A stretch of 64,000 nt of DNA from Nonomuraea wenchangensis. Its GTDB lineage: Bacteria; Actinomycetota; Actinomycetes; Streptosporangiales; Streptosporangiaceae. Below, piece by piece: positions 16,313-25,218 of the stretch. The position numbers and the translations under genes were made by a program. The notes beneath the pieces are model-generated. The model searched no databases and had not been told where the DNA came from. It saw only the letters and a list, made by a program, of their open reading frames with translations. Location: positions 186,001 through 250,000 of the forward strand of contig NZ_FOHX01000014.1 in NCBI RefSeq assembly GCF_900111685.1, in the 5' to 3' direction. The first letter of the stretch is position 1; each line of letters starts with the position of its first letter.

Positions 16313-18558
16313 CCGTCGCCGCACGACGCCCCCTGCCCATCTCCCGGCTCCGGATCCTGGACGCGGGCAACGGGCTGCCGACGGCCGCCGCGGCGCGGCT
16401 GTTCCACGATTCCGGTGCGACCGTGCTCCGCGTCCGTCGCCCCGGACCCGATCCCTTCGCCGAGCTCTACCCGGCCCAGCCCTTGTGGGCCCGCGACTGG
16501 GCGGAGGTCGACCCCTCGGACGTGCCCGGCCTCCTGGACTCGATCGACGTCCTGCTCGTCGGCGGTGAGGACCACCCCGAGGCGGGTACGGCGCCGCACC
16601 TCGGCGAACCGGACGTCCAGGAGCTGACCACCCGTCATCCACGGCTGGTCGTCGTCGAGGTCGGCGGCTACGTGCCCGGCACGGCGGACCCCACCCCGGC
16701 CACCGACCTGCTGGTGCAGGCTCGCACCGGTTTCGTCTTCGAGCAGTTCGGCGACAGGCCGACCCAGGTGGCGTTCGCCCCGCCGCTGTACGGCGCCGCG
16801 CTGCTCGCGACCATCGGCGCCTGGGCCGCGCTGCACCAGCGCCGTCGCAGCGGGCGCGGACAGCGGGTGCGGGTGAGTCTGCAGCAGGGGCTGGCGTTGT
16901 TCTGGCCGCACCTGTGGCTCACCGCCGAGCGACCCGACGCGGCGTTCGACGCGGTCCCGCCGCGTGACGTCAAACACCTCGTCTTCCGATGCGCGGACGG
17001 CGGCTTCGTCCAGATCGTGCTGGGTGTGCCCCAGGCGGTGGCCAAGGTGCATCGCGTGCTCGGCATTCCGGGGCCCGTCGACCCCGACGACCGCGGCGTT
17101 CCCAGCCTGGCCCGGGGCGCCGAGAACTACTTCGCCGACCGCGAGGTGCTCGGCCGCCACATCGCCAGGTTCCCCCGGGACGAGCTCGTGGAGGCCTTCG
17201 CCGCGGTCGGCATCGCGGCCGAGCCGGTGCTGGCGCCGGGGGAGTGCCTGGACGATCCCCAGGTGCGGGCGGCCGGTCTGGTCGCCTCCGGCCCGGACGG
17301 GCATCGGTATCCGGCTGGCCCCGTCGGCCTCACGACCGTCGCCTCCGGAACCGCGAAGGAGCCTTCCGGCACCGTCATGTCCTGCGTGCCTGGTGACGAC
17401 GCGCCGCCGCTGGCCGGGATCCGCATCCTCGACCTGGGGAACTGGGTGGCCGGGCCGTTCGCGTCCAAGCTGCTGGCGGACCTGGGCGCGGACGTGATCA
17501 AGATCGAGCCGCCGAGCGGGCTGTCGAACCTGACGGGGCTGCGCAACACGCTGACCTCGAACCGGGGCAAACGCAGCATCGTCGTCGACATCAAGACGAC
17601 GGAGGGCCGCGAGCTCGTACGGCGCCTGGCCACGACGGCCGACGCCGTGCACCACAACTTCCGGCTCGGCGTCGCCGAGCGCCTGGGGGTGGACGCCGCC
17701 GCGCTGCGGCAGGGCAGGCCCGACCTGGCGTATCTCCACACCACCGCGTACGGCGCGACGGGCCCGCGGGCGGACCGCAGCGGGTTCGACATGGTGATGC
17801 AGGCGTTGTGCGGGCACGAGGTGCGCGCGGGCGGGGAGGGCGAGGAGCCGCTCTGGTACCGCTCCCCGTTCGTCGACTACTGCACCGGGGCGCTCGGCGC
17901 GATCGGGCTGCTCGCGGCGCTGTACGAGCGGGCCGAGACCGGGGCGGCGGTGGACGTGCACACGAGCCTGCTCGGCGCGGCGATGTTCCTGCGCGGCGAG
18001 CTGGTCCGCCGGCCGGACGGATCGGTCGCCGGCGCGGCGGTGCTCGCCGCCGACCGGTGCGGTTTCCATCCCGCGCGGTCGCTGTACCGGGCCGCTGACG
18101 GATGGATCGCCGTCGATGCCCGCGGTGAGCGGATGAGCGCGGCCCTGGCGGCCGCGCTGGGCCTCGGCGATCTCGGCCCCAGCGCGGGCTGGGGTCCCGG
18201 CGAGCACCGCGCCCTCGGCGCCGCGATCGGCGGGCGGACCTGCGACGAGGTGCTGAGCACGCTGGCCGCCGCGGGCGTGTGGGCGACCCGCTGCGCGGGC
18301 GACGCCCTCGCCGCGATGCTCGCGGACGAGCCGGCCCGCCGTGCCCACCTGGTCATCAGCACCCCGGACCGGCGGTTCGGCCGGGTGACCGGCTGCTTCG
18401 GCCCGCTCATCGGCTTCTCCGACTGGGCCCCCGACCCGGCGGCCTTCCGCCCCGCCCCCCTGTCCGGGGAGCACACGCGTGAGGTGCTCGCCGAGGCCGG
18501 CTTCTCCGACGACGAGCGCACCCGCCTGGAGCGCGATCGGGTCGTGCTGAGCCTGTGA
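16309..18558 (+). CDS. Double-domain class III (CaiB/BaiF) CoA transferase
   Basis: The 749-residue protein contains two family III CoA-transferase modules in tandem. The first (about 1-360) is more diverged but keeps an Asp in PATDLLVQARTGF. The second (about 370-749) has the standard opening LAGIRILDLGNWVAGPFASK and the catalytic Asp in SGFDMVMQALCG. Such enzymes move CoA between acids through glutamyl/aspartyl anhydride intermediates. The GTG start overlaps the Rieske stop (GTGA). It is paralogous to the protein at 19480, and the hydratase lies between them. Its likely role is to activate a carboxylic intermediate for beta-oxidation-like steps. Confidence 0.9.
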   Translation: MTVAARRPLPISRLRILDAGNGLPTAAAARLFHDSGATVLRVRRPGPDPFAELYPAQPLWARDWAEVDPSDVPGLLDSIDVLLVGGEDHPEAGTAPHLGEPDVQELTTRHPRLVVVEVGGYVPGTADPTPATDLLVQARTGFVFEQFGDRPTQVAFAPPLYGAALLATIGAWAALHQRRRSGRGQRVRVSLQQGLALFWPHLWLTAERPDAAFDAVPPRDVKHLVFRCADGGFVQIVLGVPQAVAKVHRVLGIPGPVDPDDRGVPSLARGAENYFADREVLGRHIARFPRDELVEAFAAVGIAAEPVLAPGECLDDPQVRAAGLVASGPDGHRYPAGPVGLTTVASGTAKEPSGTVMSCVPGDDAPPLAGIRILDLGNWVAGPFASKLLADLGADVIKIEPPSGLSNLTGLRNTLTSNRGKRSIVVDIKTTEGRELVRRLATTADAVHHNFRLGVAERLGVDAAALRQGRPDLAYLHTTAYGATGPRADRSGFDMVMQALCGHEVRAGGEGEEPLWYRSPFVDYCTGALGAIGLLAALYERAETGAAVDVHTSLLGAAMFLRGELVRRPDGSVAGAAVLAADRCGFHPARSLYRAADGWIAVDARGERMSAALAAALGLGDLGPSAGWGPGEHRALGAAIGGRTCDEVLSTLAAAGVWATRCAGDALAAMLADEPARRAHLVISTPDRRFGRVTGCFGPLIGFSDWAPDPAAFRPAPLSGEHTREVLAEAGFSDDERTRLERDRVVLSL

Positions 18559-18600
18559 CGCTTCTGTCCATGACATCTGACGATTGAGGATGAAAACGGT

Positions 18601-19434
18601 ATGACCGCTTACAAGACCATCGAGTTCACCACGGACGGCCGCCTGGCCTACCTGAAGCTGAACCGGCCCGAGCGGCTCAACGCGCTCAGCGACACGCTGG
18701 AGTCCGAGATCCGCACCGCGCTGCTGGAGTTCGATCTCGACGACGACCTCTGGGTGCTGATCATCCACGGTGAGGGCAGGGCCTTCTGCGCCGGCCTCGA
18801 CGTCAAGGAGCACAGCTCGTTCTCCTTCGGCGACGATGACGAGACCAGGCGGGCGAAGGCCCTGGAAGCGGTGCGCGACGGCCACGTCGGCGGCGCCCAG
18901 CACCTCCGCGGCACCGGCGGCGAGGGGTGGCTCGGCCGCACCGCCAACTACAAGCCGGTGATCGCGGCCGTGCACGGGTACGTCCTCGGCGGCGGCGCGC
19001 ACCTGGCCGCCGAGTGCGACCTCATCGTGGCGGCCGAGGACGCCGAGTTCGCCATCAGCGAGACCACCACGGGCATGTCCGGCTCACGGACCTGGGCCAA
19101 GATCAAGACCTTCATGCCGTCCAAGATGGCCTCGGAGATGCTCATCACCGGCCGCCGGATCAAGGCCGGGGAGCTCCACCGGCTCGGCCTGATCAACCGG
19201 CTGGTTCCCGCCGGCGAACACCTCAAGGCGGCCGAGGAGCTGGCCCGCGAGGTGCTCAAGGCCCCGCCGCTGGCCACCCGCGACGCCGTACGCGTCACCC
19301 GCAAGCAGTGGGTCCCGCTCGCGACCACGCTCGACGAGCAGATGCAGCTGTCCCGGCTCGACCTGACCGAGGACTTCCGCGAGGCCGGCCGAGCCTTCGC
19401 CGAGAAGCGCGCGCCGCAGTTCAAGGCCCGCTGA
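18601..19434 (+). CDS. Enoyl-CoA hydratase/isomerase family protein
   Basis: The 277-residue crotonase-fold protein has oxyanion-hole segments GEGRAFCAGLDVKEH and HGYVLGGGAHLAAECDL and a Glu in EFAISETTTGMSGSRT. It carries an insertion of about 30 residues after the first motif (DDDETRRAKALEAVRDGH), longer than in ordinary hydratases. It should hydrate or isomerise, or possibly hydrolyse or ring-open, an enoyl-CoA made by the neighbouring CoA transferases and dehydrogenase. It starts 42 bp after the first CoA transferase. Confidence 0.9.
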   Translation: MTAYKTIEFTTDGRLAYLKLNRPERLNALSDTLESEIRTALLEFDLDDDLWVLIIHGEGRAFCAGLDVKEHSSFSFGDDDETRRAKALEAVRDGHVGGAQHLRGTGGEGWLGRTANYKPVIAAVHGYVLGGGAHLAAECDLIVAAEDAEFAISETTTGMSGSRTWAKIKTFMPSKMASEMLITGRRIKAGELHRLGLINRLVPAGEHLKAAEELAREVLKAPPLATRDAVRVTRKQWVPLATTLDEQMQLSRLDLTEDFREAGRAFAEKRAPQFKAR

Positions 19435-19479
19435 GAGCCCGCGAGCGACATCGGAATGAGCATCGAGGAGAGACCCGTC

Positions 19480-21675
19480 ATGACGACCCCGCGGCCGGCT
19501 CACGACCTGCGCGTCGTCGACCTCGGCACGGGCATGGCCGCGGCGCTGCTGAGCACCCTGCTCGCCGACGGCGGCGCGGTCGTGCACCGCGTCGCCCCGC
19601 CCGGCGACGAGGTCTTCGACGAGATCTACCCCGCCCACCGGGGCTGGCGGTCCGTGACCGTGCCGGCCGAAGCCGGCGATCTCGACGAGCTGCTGGAGCG
19701 GGCGGACGTGTGCCTGGTCGGCGGCGAGGACCATCCCGCGGTCGCCACCCGGCGGGACGCCCAGGCACTCGCCGCCCGGCACCCGGGGCTCGTCGTCGTG
19801 CACCTGACGGGATACGTGGACGGGTACGCCCCGGAGGCGCCGGCCGTCGACCTGCTCGTGCAGGCCCGCACCGGGCTGGCCGCCGAGCAGTACAGCGACC
19901 GGCCGATGTACTTCGCCGTGCCCTTCCCCACGTACGGGCAGGCCGTCCTGGGCGCGCTCGGCGCCTGGGCGGCGCTGCTGGACCGCGTGGACACCGGGCG
20001 CGGCCAGGTCGTCACGGCGTCGCTGCAGCAGGGCGCGGCGATGTTCATGATGCCGTTCTGGATGAGGGCCGAGCGCCCCGACGACGAGTTCCACAAGGTC
20101 ACGCCGAAGGACGTCCAGCACCTGACCTTCCAGTGCGCCGACGGGACCTACGTGCAGTTCGTCATGGGGGTTCCCGCCGCGGTCGCCAAGCTGTACCGCA
20201 TCCTCGGCATCGACGAGCCGGTCGACCCCGAGGACCGCGGCATCCCCCGCATCGGCGCCTCGCCTGACACCTACTTCGGCAACCGTCCCCTGATCGCGCC
20301 GGCCGTGGCCCGGATGAACCGCGACGACATCCTGGCCGCCGCCGCCGAGGTCGGGCTTCCCGCGGCCCCGGTGCTCGAACTCGGCGAGTTCTGGGACGAC
20401 GAGCAGCTCGCCGCGAACCGCCTGCTGGTCGACCGGGCGGGAGCGACCGGTGTCGGCAACGTGATCGGCCTCTCGGGGACGGCTCCCGTTCCCGAGGCCG
20501 GGCCCCATGAGCGGACCGGCGGGGCGCCGCTGGCCGGCATCACGGTCCTCGACTTCGGGTCCTACGTCGCGGGCCCCTTCGCCAGCCGGCTGCTCGCCGA
20601 CCTGGGGGCCTCGGTCGTCAAGGTCGAGTCCCTCACCGGCGACCCGAACCGCGGGTTGCAGCGGCACTTCCTCGCCGCGCACGTGGGCAAGCGCGCCCTC
20701 GCCGTCGACGCGAAGTCGCCGGCAGGTGCGGAGGTGCTCAGGCGGCTGCTCAGCGGCGCGGACGTCGTCATGCACAACTTCCGCCCGAAGGCGGCCGAGC
20801 GGCTGGGCGTCGATCCCACGTCGGTGCGGGCGGTCAAGCCCGACGCGGTGACGCTGCAGAGCCTGGCGTTCGGGCCGAGCGGTCCCCGCGCCGACGCTCC
20901 CGGCTTCGACATGGTCATCCAGGCGTTGATCGGCCTGCTGCGCCGCGCCGGCGGGCCCGCCGCGCCGCCGCTCTGGATCAGGACGCCCTACCTCGACTAC
21001 GCCGGCGGGGCACTCGGCGCGGTCGCCGTGCTCATGTCCCTGTACGAGCGCCGTACGGCGGGCCGGGTCGGCGACCGGTGGCTCAGCCTGCTGAACGCCG
21101 GGATGTTCCTGCTGTCCGACCTGCGACGGGCGGCCGACGGCACCATGCGGGGAGCGCCCCCGCTGGACGCGGCCCGGCAGGGCGTCCATCCCGGTGAACG
21201 GTTCTACCGGACCGGCGACGGCTGGATCGCGGTGGCCGCGCGCACCGAAGAGGCCGCGAACGCGATGTGGCGCGTCCTGCTCCCGGAGGAGGAACCGCCG
21301 CCGCGCGCCGATTGGGACGACGCCGTCGCCGCGCGCTTCGACGAGCGGGCGTCCCGCTGGAGGAGCGAGGAACTCCTGGCCGCCCTCGCCGGGGCCGGCG
21401 TCTGGGCGGAGCTCTGCCGCACCGACGGCCTCGCCGAGCTGCTGGACAACCCGGCATCGACCGCCGCGCACGTGCTGGTGGACCGTGCGGACGACCGGTA
21501 CGGCCGGCTGACCGGTTGCCTCGGCCCGCTGGTCAACTTCTCCCGCACCGAGATCCCGGTGCACGACCGGCCCGGTGCGCCGGGCTTCGGCGCGCACACC
21601 GGGCAGATCCTCGCCGAGCTCGGCTACACCGAGGCCGAGGTCGAGGAGCTGCTGCGGGACGGCGTCGTTCGATGA
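19480..21675 (+). CDS. Double-domain class III (CaiB/BaiF) CoA transferase, second paralogue
   Basis: The 731-residue protein has the same two-module architecture as the one at 16309. Module 1 contains AVDLLVQARTGLAAEQY; module 2 starts LAGITVLDFGSYVAGPFASR and has the catalytic Asp in APGFDMVIQALIG. ATG 19480 is preferred over ATG 19456 because GAGGAGAG sits 8 nt before it. The two paralogues share VGGEDHP and a DPEDRG/DPDDRG region, so they arose by duplication. They may accept different acids of one pathway. Confidence 0.9.
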   Translation: MTTPRPAHDLRVVDLGTGMAAALLSTLLADGGAVVHRVAPPGDEVFDEIYPAHRGWRSVTVPAEAGDLDELLERADVCLVGGEDHPAVATRRDAQALAARHPGLVVVHLTGYVDGYAPEAPAVDLLVQARTGLAAEQYSDRPMYFAVPFPTYGQAVLGALGAWAALLDRVDTGRGQVVTASLQQGAAMFMMPFWMRAERPDDEFHKVTPKDVQHLTFQCADGTYVQFVMGVPAAVAKLYRILGIDEPVDPEDRGIPRIGASPDTYFGNRPLIAPAVARMNRDDILAAAAEVGLPAAPVLELGEFWDDEQLAANRLLVDRAGATGVGNVIGLSGTAPVPEAGPHERTGGAPLAGITVLDFGSYVAGPFASRLLADLGASVVKVESLTGDPNRGLQRHFLAAHVGKRALAVDAKSPAGAEVLRRLLSGADVVMHNFRPKAAERLGVDPTSVRAVKPDAVTLQSLAFGPSGPRADAPGFDMVIQALIGLLRRAGGPAAPPLWIRTPYLDYAGGALGAVAVLMSLYERRTAGRVGDRWLSLLNAGMFLLSDLRRAADGTMRGAPPLDAARQGVHPGERFYRTGDGWIAVAARTEEAANAMWRVLLPEEEPPPRADWDDAVAARFDERASRWRSEELLAALAGAGVWAELCRTDGLAELLDNPASTAAHVLVDRADDRYGRLTGCLGPLVNFSRTEIPVHDRPGAPGFGAHTGQILAELGYTEAEVEELLRDGVVR

Positions 21676-21726
21676 AACCACGTGAACTGTCCGGCCTGAT
21701 CCGGACGACTTGTGAGGAGCTCTGCC

Positions 21727-22911
21727 GTGACCGCTGACTTCGGACTGTTCGACCGCCCGCAGGTCGCATCCGAGCTGGCCTACTACTCGCCGTTCAGCGA
21801 GGAGGAGGAGATGTACCGGCAGACCGTCCGGGCGTTCCTCGACAAGGAGATCGAGCCGGCCTTCCATGAGCTGGGGACCGACAGCGAGTCGCGCCACGCG
21901 GCGTGGCGGGCGGCGGGCCGGGCCGGCATCCTCGGCGCCGCGATCCCCGAGGAGTACGGCGGGCCGGGCGGCACCCCGATCGCCAACGTCATCCTGTCCT
22001 ACGAGATCGCCCGGTCGCACTGCTACGGCACGGTCGGCAGCCTGTTCTGCACCGACATGGCCACCGGTGCCCTGTTGGACGGCGGTTCGCCGGAGCTGAT
22101 CCACCAGTGGGCGCCGCAGATCCTGTCCGGTGAGGCCATCCAGGCGATGGCCATCACCGAACCGGACGCCGGCAGCGACGTGCTGGCCATGCGCGCCTTC
22201 GCCGAACGGGACGGCGACGACTACGTGCTGTCAGGTCACAAGACCTTCATCACCAACGGTGACATCGCCGACATCCTCTACGTGGTGGCCAAGACCTCGA
22301 AGGAGCGGCGCGGCCGGAGCCTCACGCTCTTCCTGGTGGACCCGTCGATGGCCGGGGTGACCCGCCGCAAGCTGAAGACGACGGGATTCCCGTCAGGGAA
22401 CACCGCCGAGCTGCACTTCGACCGTGTCCGCGTCCCCGCGTCCAACGTGCTCGGCGGCGAGGGCGGCGCGATGCGGATCATGATGAGCTCGCTGGCGTAC
22501 GACCGGCTGCAGATCGGATTCCGCGCGCTCGGCCAGGCGGAGCTGGCCTTCCAGATGACGCTTGACTACGTCAAGCAGCGTGAGGTGTTCCAGCGCCCCC
22601 TGTTCGACTACCAGAACACCCAGTTCGCGCTGGCGACCATGAAGAGCGAGATCGAGGTCGGCCGGGCTTACCTGCACGAGATGGTGCGCAAGGTCCGCAG
22701 CGGGGTCGCCACCGCCACCGAGGGCTCGATCGGCAAGCTCTGGCTCTGCGAGATGTCCAACCGGGTCGTCGACGGCTGCGTGCAGTTGTTCGGGGCCATG
22801 GGCTTCAGTGACGAGACGCCGATCTCGCGCGTCTACACGTCCAACCGGGTGCTGCGGATCTACGCCGGAACGTCCGAGATCATGAAGCAGACCATCGCCA
22901 GGGACCTCTGA
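21727..22911 (+). CDS. Acyl-CoA dehydrogenase (isovaleryl/butyryl-CoA dehydrogenase-like)
   Basis: The 394-residue FAD enzyme has AMAITEPDAGSDVLAMR and GHKTFITNGDIADI (flavin/substrate region), a C-terminal helical domain and LRIYAGTSEIMKQTIARDL. Ala replaces the Glu of the YEGT motif, as in isovaleryl-CoA dehydrogenases, where the base lies elsewhere. The GTG start has GAGGAG 9 nt upstream. It is the last gene of the five-gene unit 15002-22911. It should oxidise a branched or cyclic acyl-CoA from the CoA transferases. Confidence 0.92.
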   Translation: MTADFGLFDRPQVASELAYYSPFSEEEEMYRQTVRAFLDKEIEPAFHELGTDSESRHAAWRAAGRAGILGAAIPEEYGGPGGTPIANVILSYEIARSHCYGTVGSLFCTDMATGALLDGGSPELIHQWAPQILSGEAIQAMAITEPDAGSDVLAMRAFAERDGDDYVLSGHKTFITNGDIADILYVVAKTSKERRGRSLTLFLVDPSMAGVTRRKLKTTGFPSGNTAELHFDRVRVPASNVLGGEGGAMRIMMSSLAYDRLQIGFRALGQAELAFQMTLDYVKQREVFQRPLFDYQNTQFALATMKSEIEVGRAYLHEMVRKVRSGVATATEGSIGKLWLCEMSNRVVDGCVQLFGAMGFSDETPISRVYTSNRVLRIYAGTSEIMKQTIARDL

Positions 22912-22930
22912 GGCGATCCGAGGGAACCGG

Positions 22931-22962
22931 CGCGAAGTTTCGTGAATTCATGCGGAAAATCG
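22931..22962. promoter_or_regulatory. Paired operator box (no obvious promoter)
   Basis: Two 12-mers exactly 20 bp apart, CGAAACTTCGCG and CGATTTTCCGCA when read on the minus strand. No good -35 and no minus-strand gene lie here. It sits exactly 100 bp upstream of the promoter-linked pair at 23031, so it may act as an auxiliary site. Confidence 0.5.
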
Positions 22963-23017
22963 TTGCTGTTGGTCGATGTTCGAAGTCCGTGAGGGGCCTG
23001 TCCCTCTCCGGGCACTC

Positions 23018-23062
23018 TTGCTGGGAACCACGGTGTGCCGTAGGGTACGACGAAATAGCGGC
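23018..23062 (+). promoter_or_regulatory. Promoter and paired operator box of the aldehyde dehydrogenase gene
   Basis: -35 TTGCTG (23018-23023), 17-bp spacer, -10 TAGGGT (23041-23046). Box 1 CGGTGTGCCGTA (23031-23042) ends on the -10 TA, and box 2 CGAAATAGCGGC (23051-23062) lies 20 bp on. The gene starts 79 bp downstream. Confidence 0.68.
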
Positions 23063-23140
23063 GTGCGACGCGGAAGCCCGCAAACGGTTCTCAGGGCTTG
23101 GCCCTCATGTGGAAGTTGTCGGGTGTTAGGGAGTAGCCAA

Positions 23141-24586
23141 GTGAACCCGGTGAACATAGACCTAGTCACTCCTGTGAAGCTGTCGGCCGACGGGGTCGTC
23201 AACGTGTACAACCCGGCATGCACCGATGAGGTGGTCGGCACGATCCCGAGGATGGCGGCCGGAGATGTGGACGCGGTCGTCCGTGCGGCCGGCGACGCGC
23301 AGCGCGGGTGGGCGGCGCTGTCGCCGGCGCGCCGCTTCGAACTGATCGTCGGTGCCGTGACCTCACTGGACATCACGGACGCCGACCGCCTGCTCACCCG
23401 TGAGCACGGCAAGGTGCTCGCCGACTCCACGCGGGAGCTGAAGTATCTCGACTACCCGGTGAAGTTCCTCGAGGAGCACCTGGCCTGGCTCGCCGAGGGT
23501 GACGACCTGGGCGACTCGGGCACGCACCGCACGCGGGTCTACCGCGACCCCTTCGGGGTGATCGGCATCCTCACGCCGTGGAACGTTCCGATCGGCATGG
23601 GCGTCATCACCGTCGCCCCGGCGCTGCTGGCGGGCAACTCGGTGGTCGCCCACGTGCCGGTGACCGCACCGCTGACGGTCATGAAGCTCTTCGGGCAGCT
23701 CGCGGCCGCGCTTCCGCCCGGCGTGCTGTCGCTGATCTCCTCGCCCGACACGAAGGTGGCCCAGGCGCTGGTGGAACATCCGCTGGTGCGCCACGTCCAC
23801 TTCACCGGAAGCCCGGCCGTCGGCGCGCTCGTGGCCCAGGAGGCGGCGCCGGCGAACACCACGATCACCCTTGAGCTCGGCGGCAACGACCCGGCGGTCG
23901 TGCTCGACGACGCTCTGGCCGATCCGTCGATCTATCAGCGCCTGGTCGCGGCCGCGTTCCCCTTCGGGGGGCAGGCGTGCATCGCGCTGAAGCGGCTGTA
24001 CGTCCCGGCGGCACGCGTCGGCGAGGTGGCCGAGGGGCTGGGGGCGGTGCTCGCCCCCACCGTCGTCGGCGACGGGCTCCGGCCCGAGGTGACCATGGGC
24101 CCGCTGCACACCGCGGCCATCCGGACCCGGGTGTCACGCCTGATCGAGGAGGCTCGGGCGGCGGGTGCCCGGGTGGACGAGTACGGCACCCTTGACGCCG
24201 ACCCGGAAAAGGGTCACTTCCTCCTTCCCGTGATCGTGTCCGGCGTGACCGGCGCGTCCTCGGTGGTACGCGAGGAGCAGTTCGGGCCCGTCCTTCCTGT
24301 GATCGGGTACGAGTCGCTGGACGAGGCGGTCGCCATGGCCAACGACTCCGAGTTCGGCCTGGGCAGTTCGGTGTGGTCGAGTGACGTGGACCGCGCGGTC
24401 GCGCTGGCTCGCCGGATCGAGGCGGGCATGACGTGGATCAACGCCCATGGCGGTGGCGGGATCGACGGCCGGGCGCCGTGGGGTGGCGTGAAGCAGAGCA
24501 GCGTGGGCCGTGGTGGCGCCAACCGGGCCGGGCTGGAGGGCTTCACGGAGGCCCACGTGGTCACCGTCCCCAGCGCGTCGCGCTGA
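23141..24586 (+). CDS. Aldehyde dehydrogenase family protein
   Basis: The 481-residue enzyme has the NAD(P)-binding N-terminal part (PFGVIGILTPWNVPIGMG), the general base Glu in LELGGNDPAVV and the catalytic Cys in FGGQACIALKRLY. The start at GTG 23141 has GGGAG 9 nt upstream and fits the family's N-terminus; the open frame extends further up into the operator region, which is not coding. It stands alone behind its own operator-bearing promoter. It should oxidise an aldehyde from P450/alcohol dehydrogenase steps. It is paralogous to the enzyme at 42169. Confidence 0.92.
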   Translation: MNPVNIDLVTPVKLSADGVVNVYNPACTDEVVGTIPRMAAGDVDAVVRAAGDAQRGWAALSPARRFELIVGAVTSLDITDADRLLTREHGKVLADSTRELKYLDYPVKFLEEHLAWLAEGDDLGDSGTHRTRVYRDPFGVIGILTPWNVPIGMGVITVAPALLAGNSVVAHVPVTAPLTVMKLFGQLAAALPPGVLSLISSPDTKVAQALVEHPLVRHVHFTGSPAVGALVAQEAAPANTTITLELGGNDPAVVLDDALADPSIYQRLVAAAFPFGGQACIALKRLYVPAARVGEVAEGLGAVLAPTVVGDGLRPEVTMGPLHTAAIRTRVSRLIEEARAAGARVDEYGTLDADPEKGHFLLPVIVSGVTGASSVVREEQFGPVLPVIGYESLDEAVAMANDSEFGLGSSVWSSDVDRAVALARRIEAGMTWINAHGGGGIDGRAPWGGVKQSSVGRGGANRAGLEGFTEAHVVTVPSASR

Positions 24587-24655
24587 GAGGCGGAGCCGAG
24601 ACCGCGGCCACCTGCGATCGGGACCTGACATCGCCGGCGGAACCGGTCGAAGCAG

Positions 24656-24750
24656 GCCGCGGATGACTCGTGGGCGGTCATCGAGCCACTGCTGTCCGAG
24701 AGACGGCGACGTCCTGCCGACCGGGACGGATGGCTCGATGACCGCCCTTG
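24656..24750 (+). pseudogene. Possible transposase N-terminal remnant
   Basis: In the 350-bp gap after the aldehyde dehydrogenase, one frame reads DDSWAVIEPLLSERRRRP, like the first residues of IS5-type transposases (EEWAVIEPLLP...). Nothing further of a transposase, and no terminal repeats, can be seen. It is at best a decayed fragment, and chance is possible. Confidence 0.25.
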
Positions 24751-24804
24751 TCGCGTTCGGGCGACCAGACGGGGCGAGAATCCGTCGCACCTCTCCAGAC
24801 TAAT

Positions 24805-24836
24805 AACGGTATTTCGTGTAATATCGCGACATGCCG
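24805..24836. promoter_or_regulatory. Paired operator box upstream of the small Cys-rich gene
   Basis: Read on the minus strand the boxes are CGAAATACCGTT (24805-24816) and CGGCATGTCGCG (24825-24836), 20 bp apart. TAATAT at 24819-24824 could be a plus-strand -10 for the 65-residue gene starting 113 bp later, but a matching -35 is poor. Confidence 0.55.
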
Positions 24837-24936
24837 GAGAATCATCTCCTCTTGGGTTGTGGATGCCTGTCGAGGTCTGATCCCGGGCCGTCGTCGGCCC
24901 AACACCCCTGGCTCTGGATGTCGAGGTGAAGTTCCC

Positions 24937-25134
24937 ATGACCGACCGCACCCCGTTCCGCGACCCTTCGAGCGGCCCCACTCCGCCGCTGGCGACCAGTT
25001 GTGAACACTGTCTGACCGTCACGTGGGCGGGACGGCCGGCGTGCTCGTGTGAGTTCGGGCTGCGCGCGACGGATGAGGAGCTGACCTGGCGGCTCCGCCT
25101 CGGCGTTCCGGAGTCCGGCGGAGCGGCCGACTGA
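24937..25134 (+). CDS. Small cysteine-rich protein, unknown function
   Basis: The 65-residue protein has AGGTGAAG 8 nt before the ATG. Four cysteines form two close pairs (CEHC near residue 23 and CSC near residue 36), separated by TVTWAGRPA. The spacing could bind one zinc or simply form a knuckle; the rest (FGLRATDEELTWRLRLG) looks helical. No known family is recognised. It sits alone between two copies of the paired operator, so it is probably expressed with the catabolic island. It could be a zinc-ribbon accessory, regulator or chaperone-like factor. Confidence 0.6.
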   Translation: MTDRTPFRDPSSGPTPPLATSCEHCLTVTWAGRPACSCEFGLRATDEELTWRLRLGVPESGGAAD

Positions 25135-25153
25135 GGGCGGCTCCTGCTCGCCA

Positions 25154-25198
25154 TTGCCACAGACCACGATATCTCGTAGCATTTAACGAAATAACACG
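25154..25198 (+). promoter_or_regulatory. Promoter and paired operator box of the acyl-CoA synthetase operon
   Basis: -35 TTGCCA (25154-25159), 17-bp spacer, -10 TAGCAT (25177-25182). Box 1 CGATATCTCGTA (25167-25178) ends on the -10 TA. Box 2 CGAAATAACACG (25187-25198) reaches to 20 bp before the ATG. Confidence 0.7.
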
Positions 25199-25218
25199 AT
25201 TTGGAGGCGAGGCGTCGC

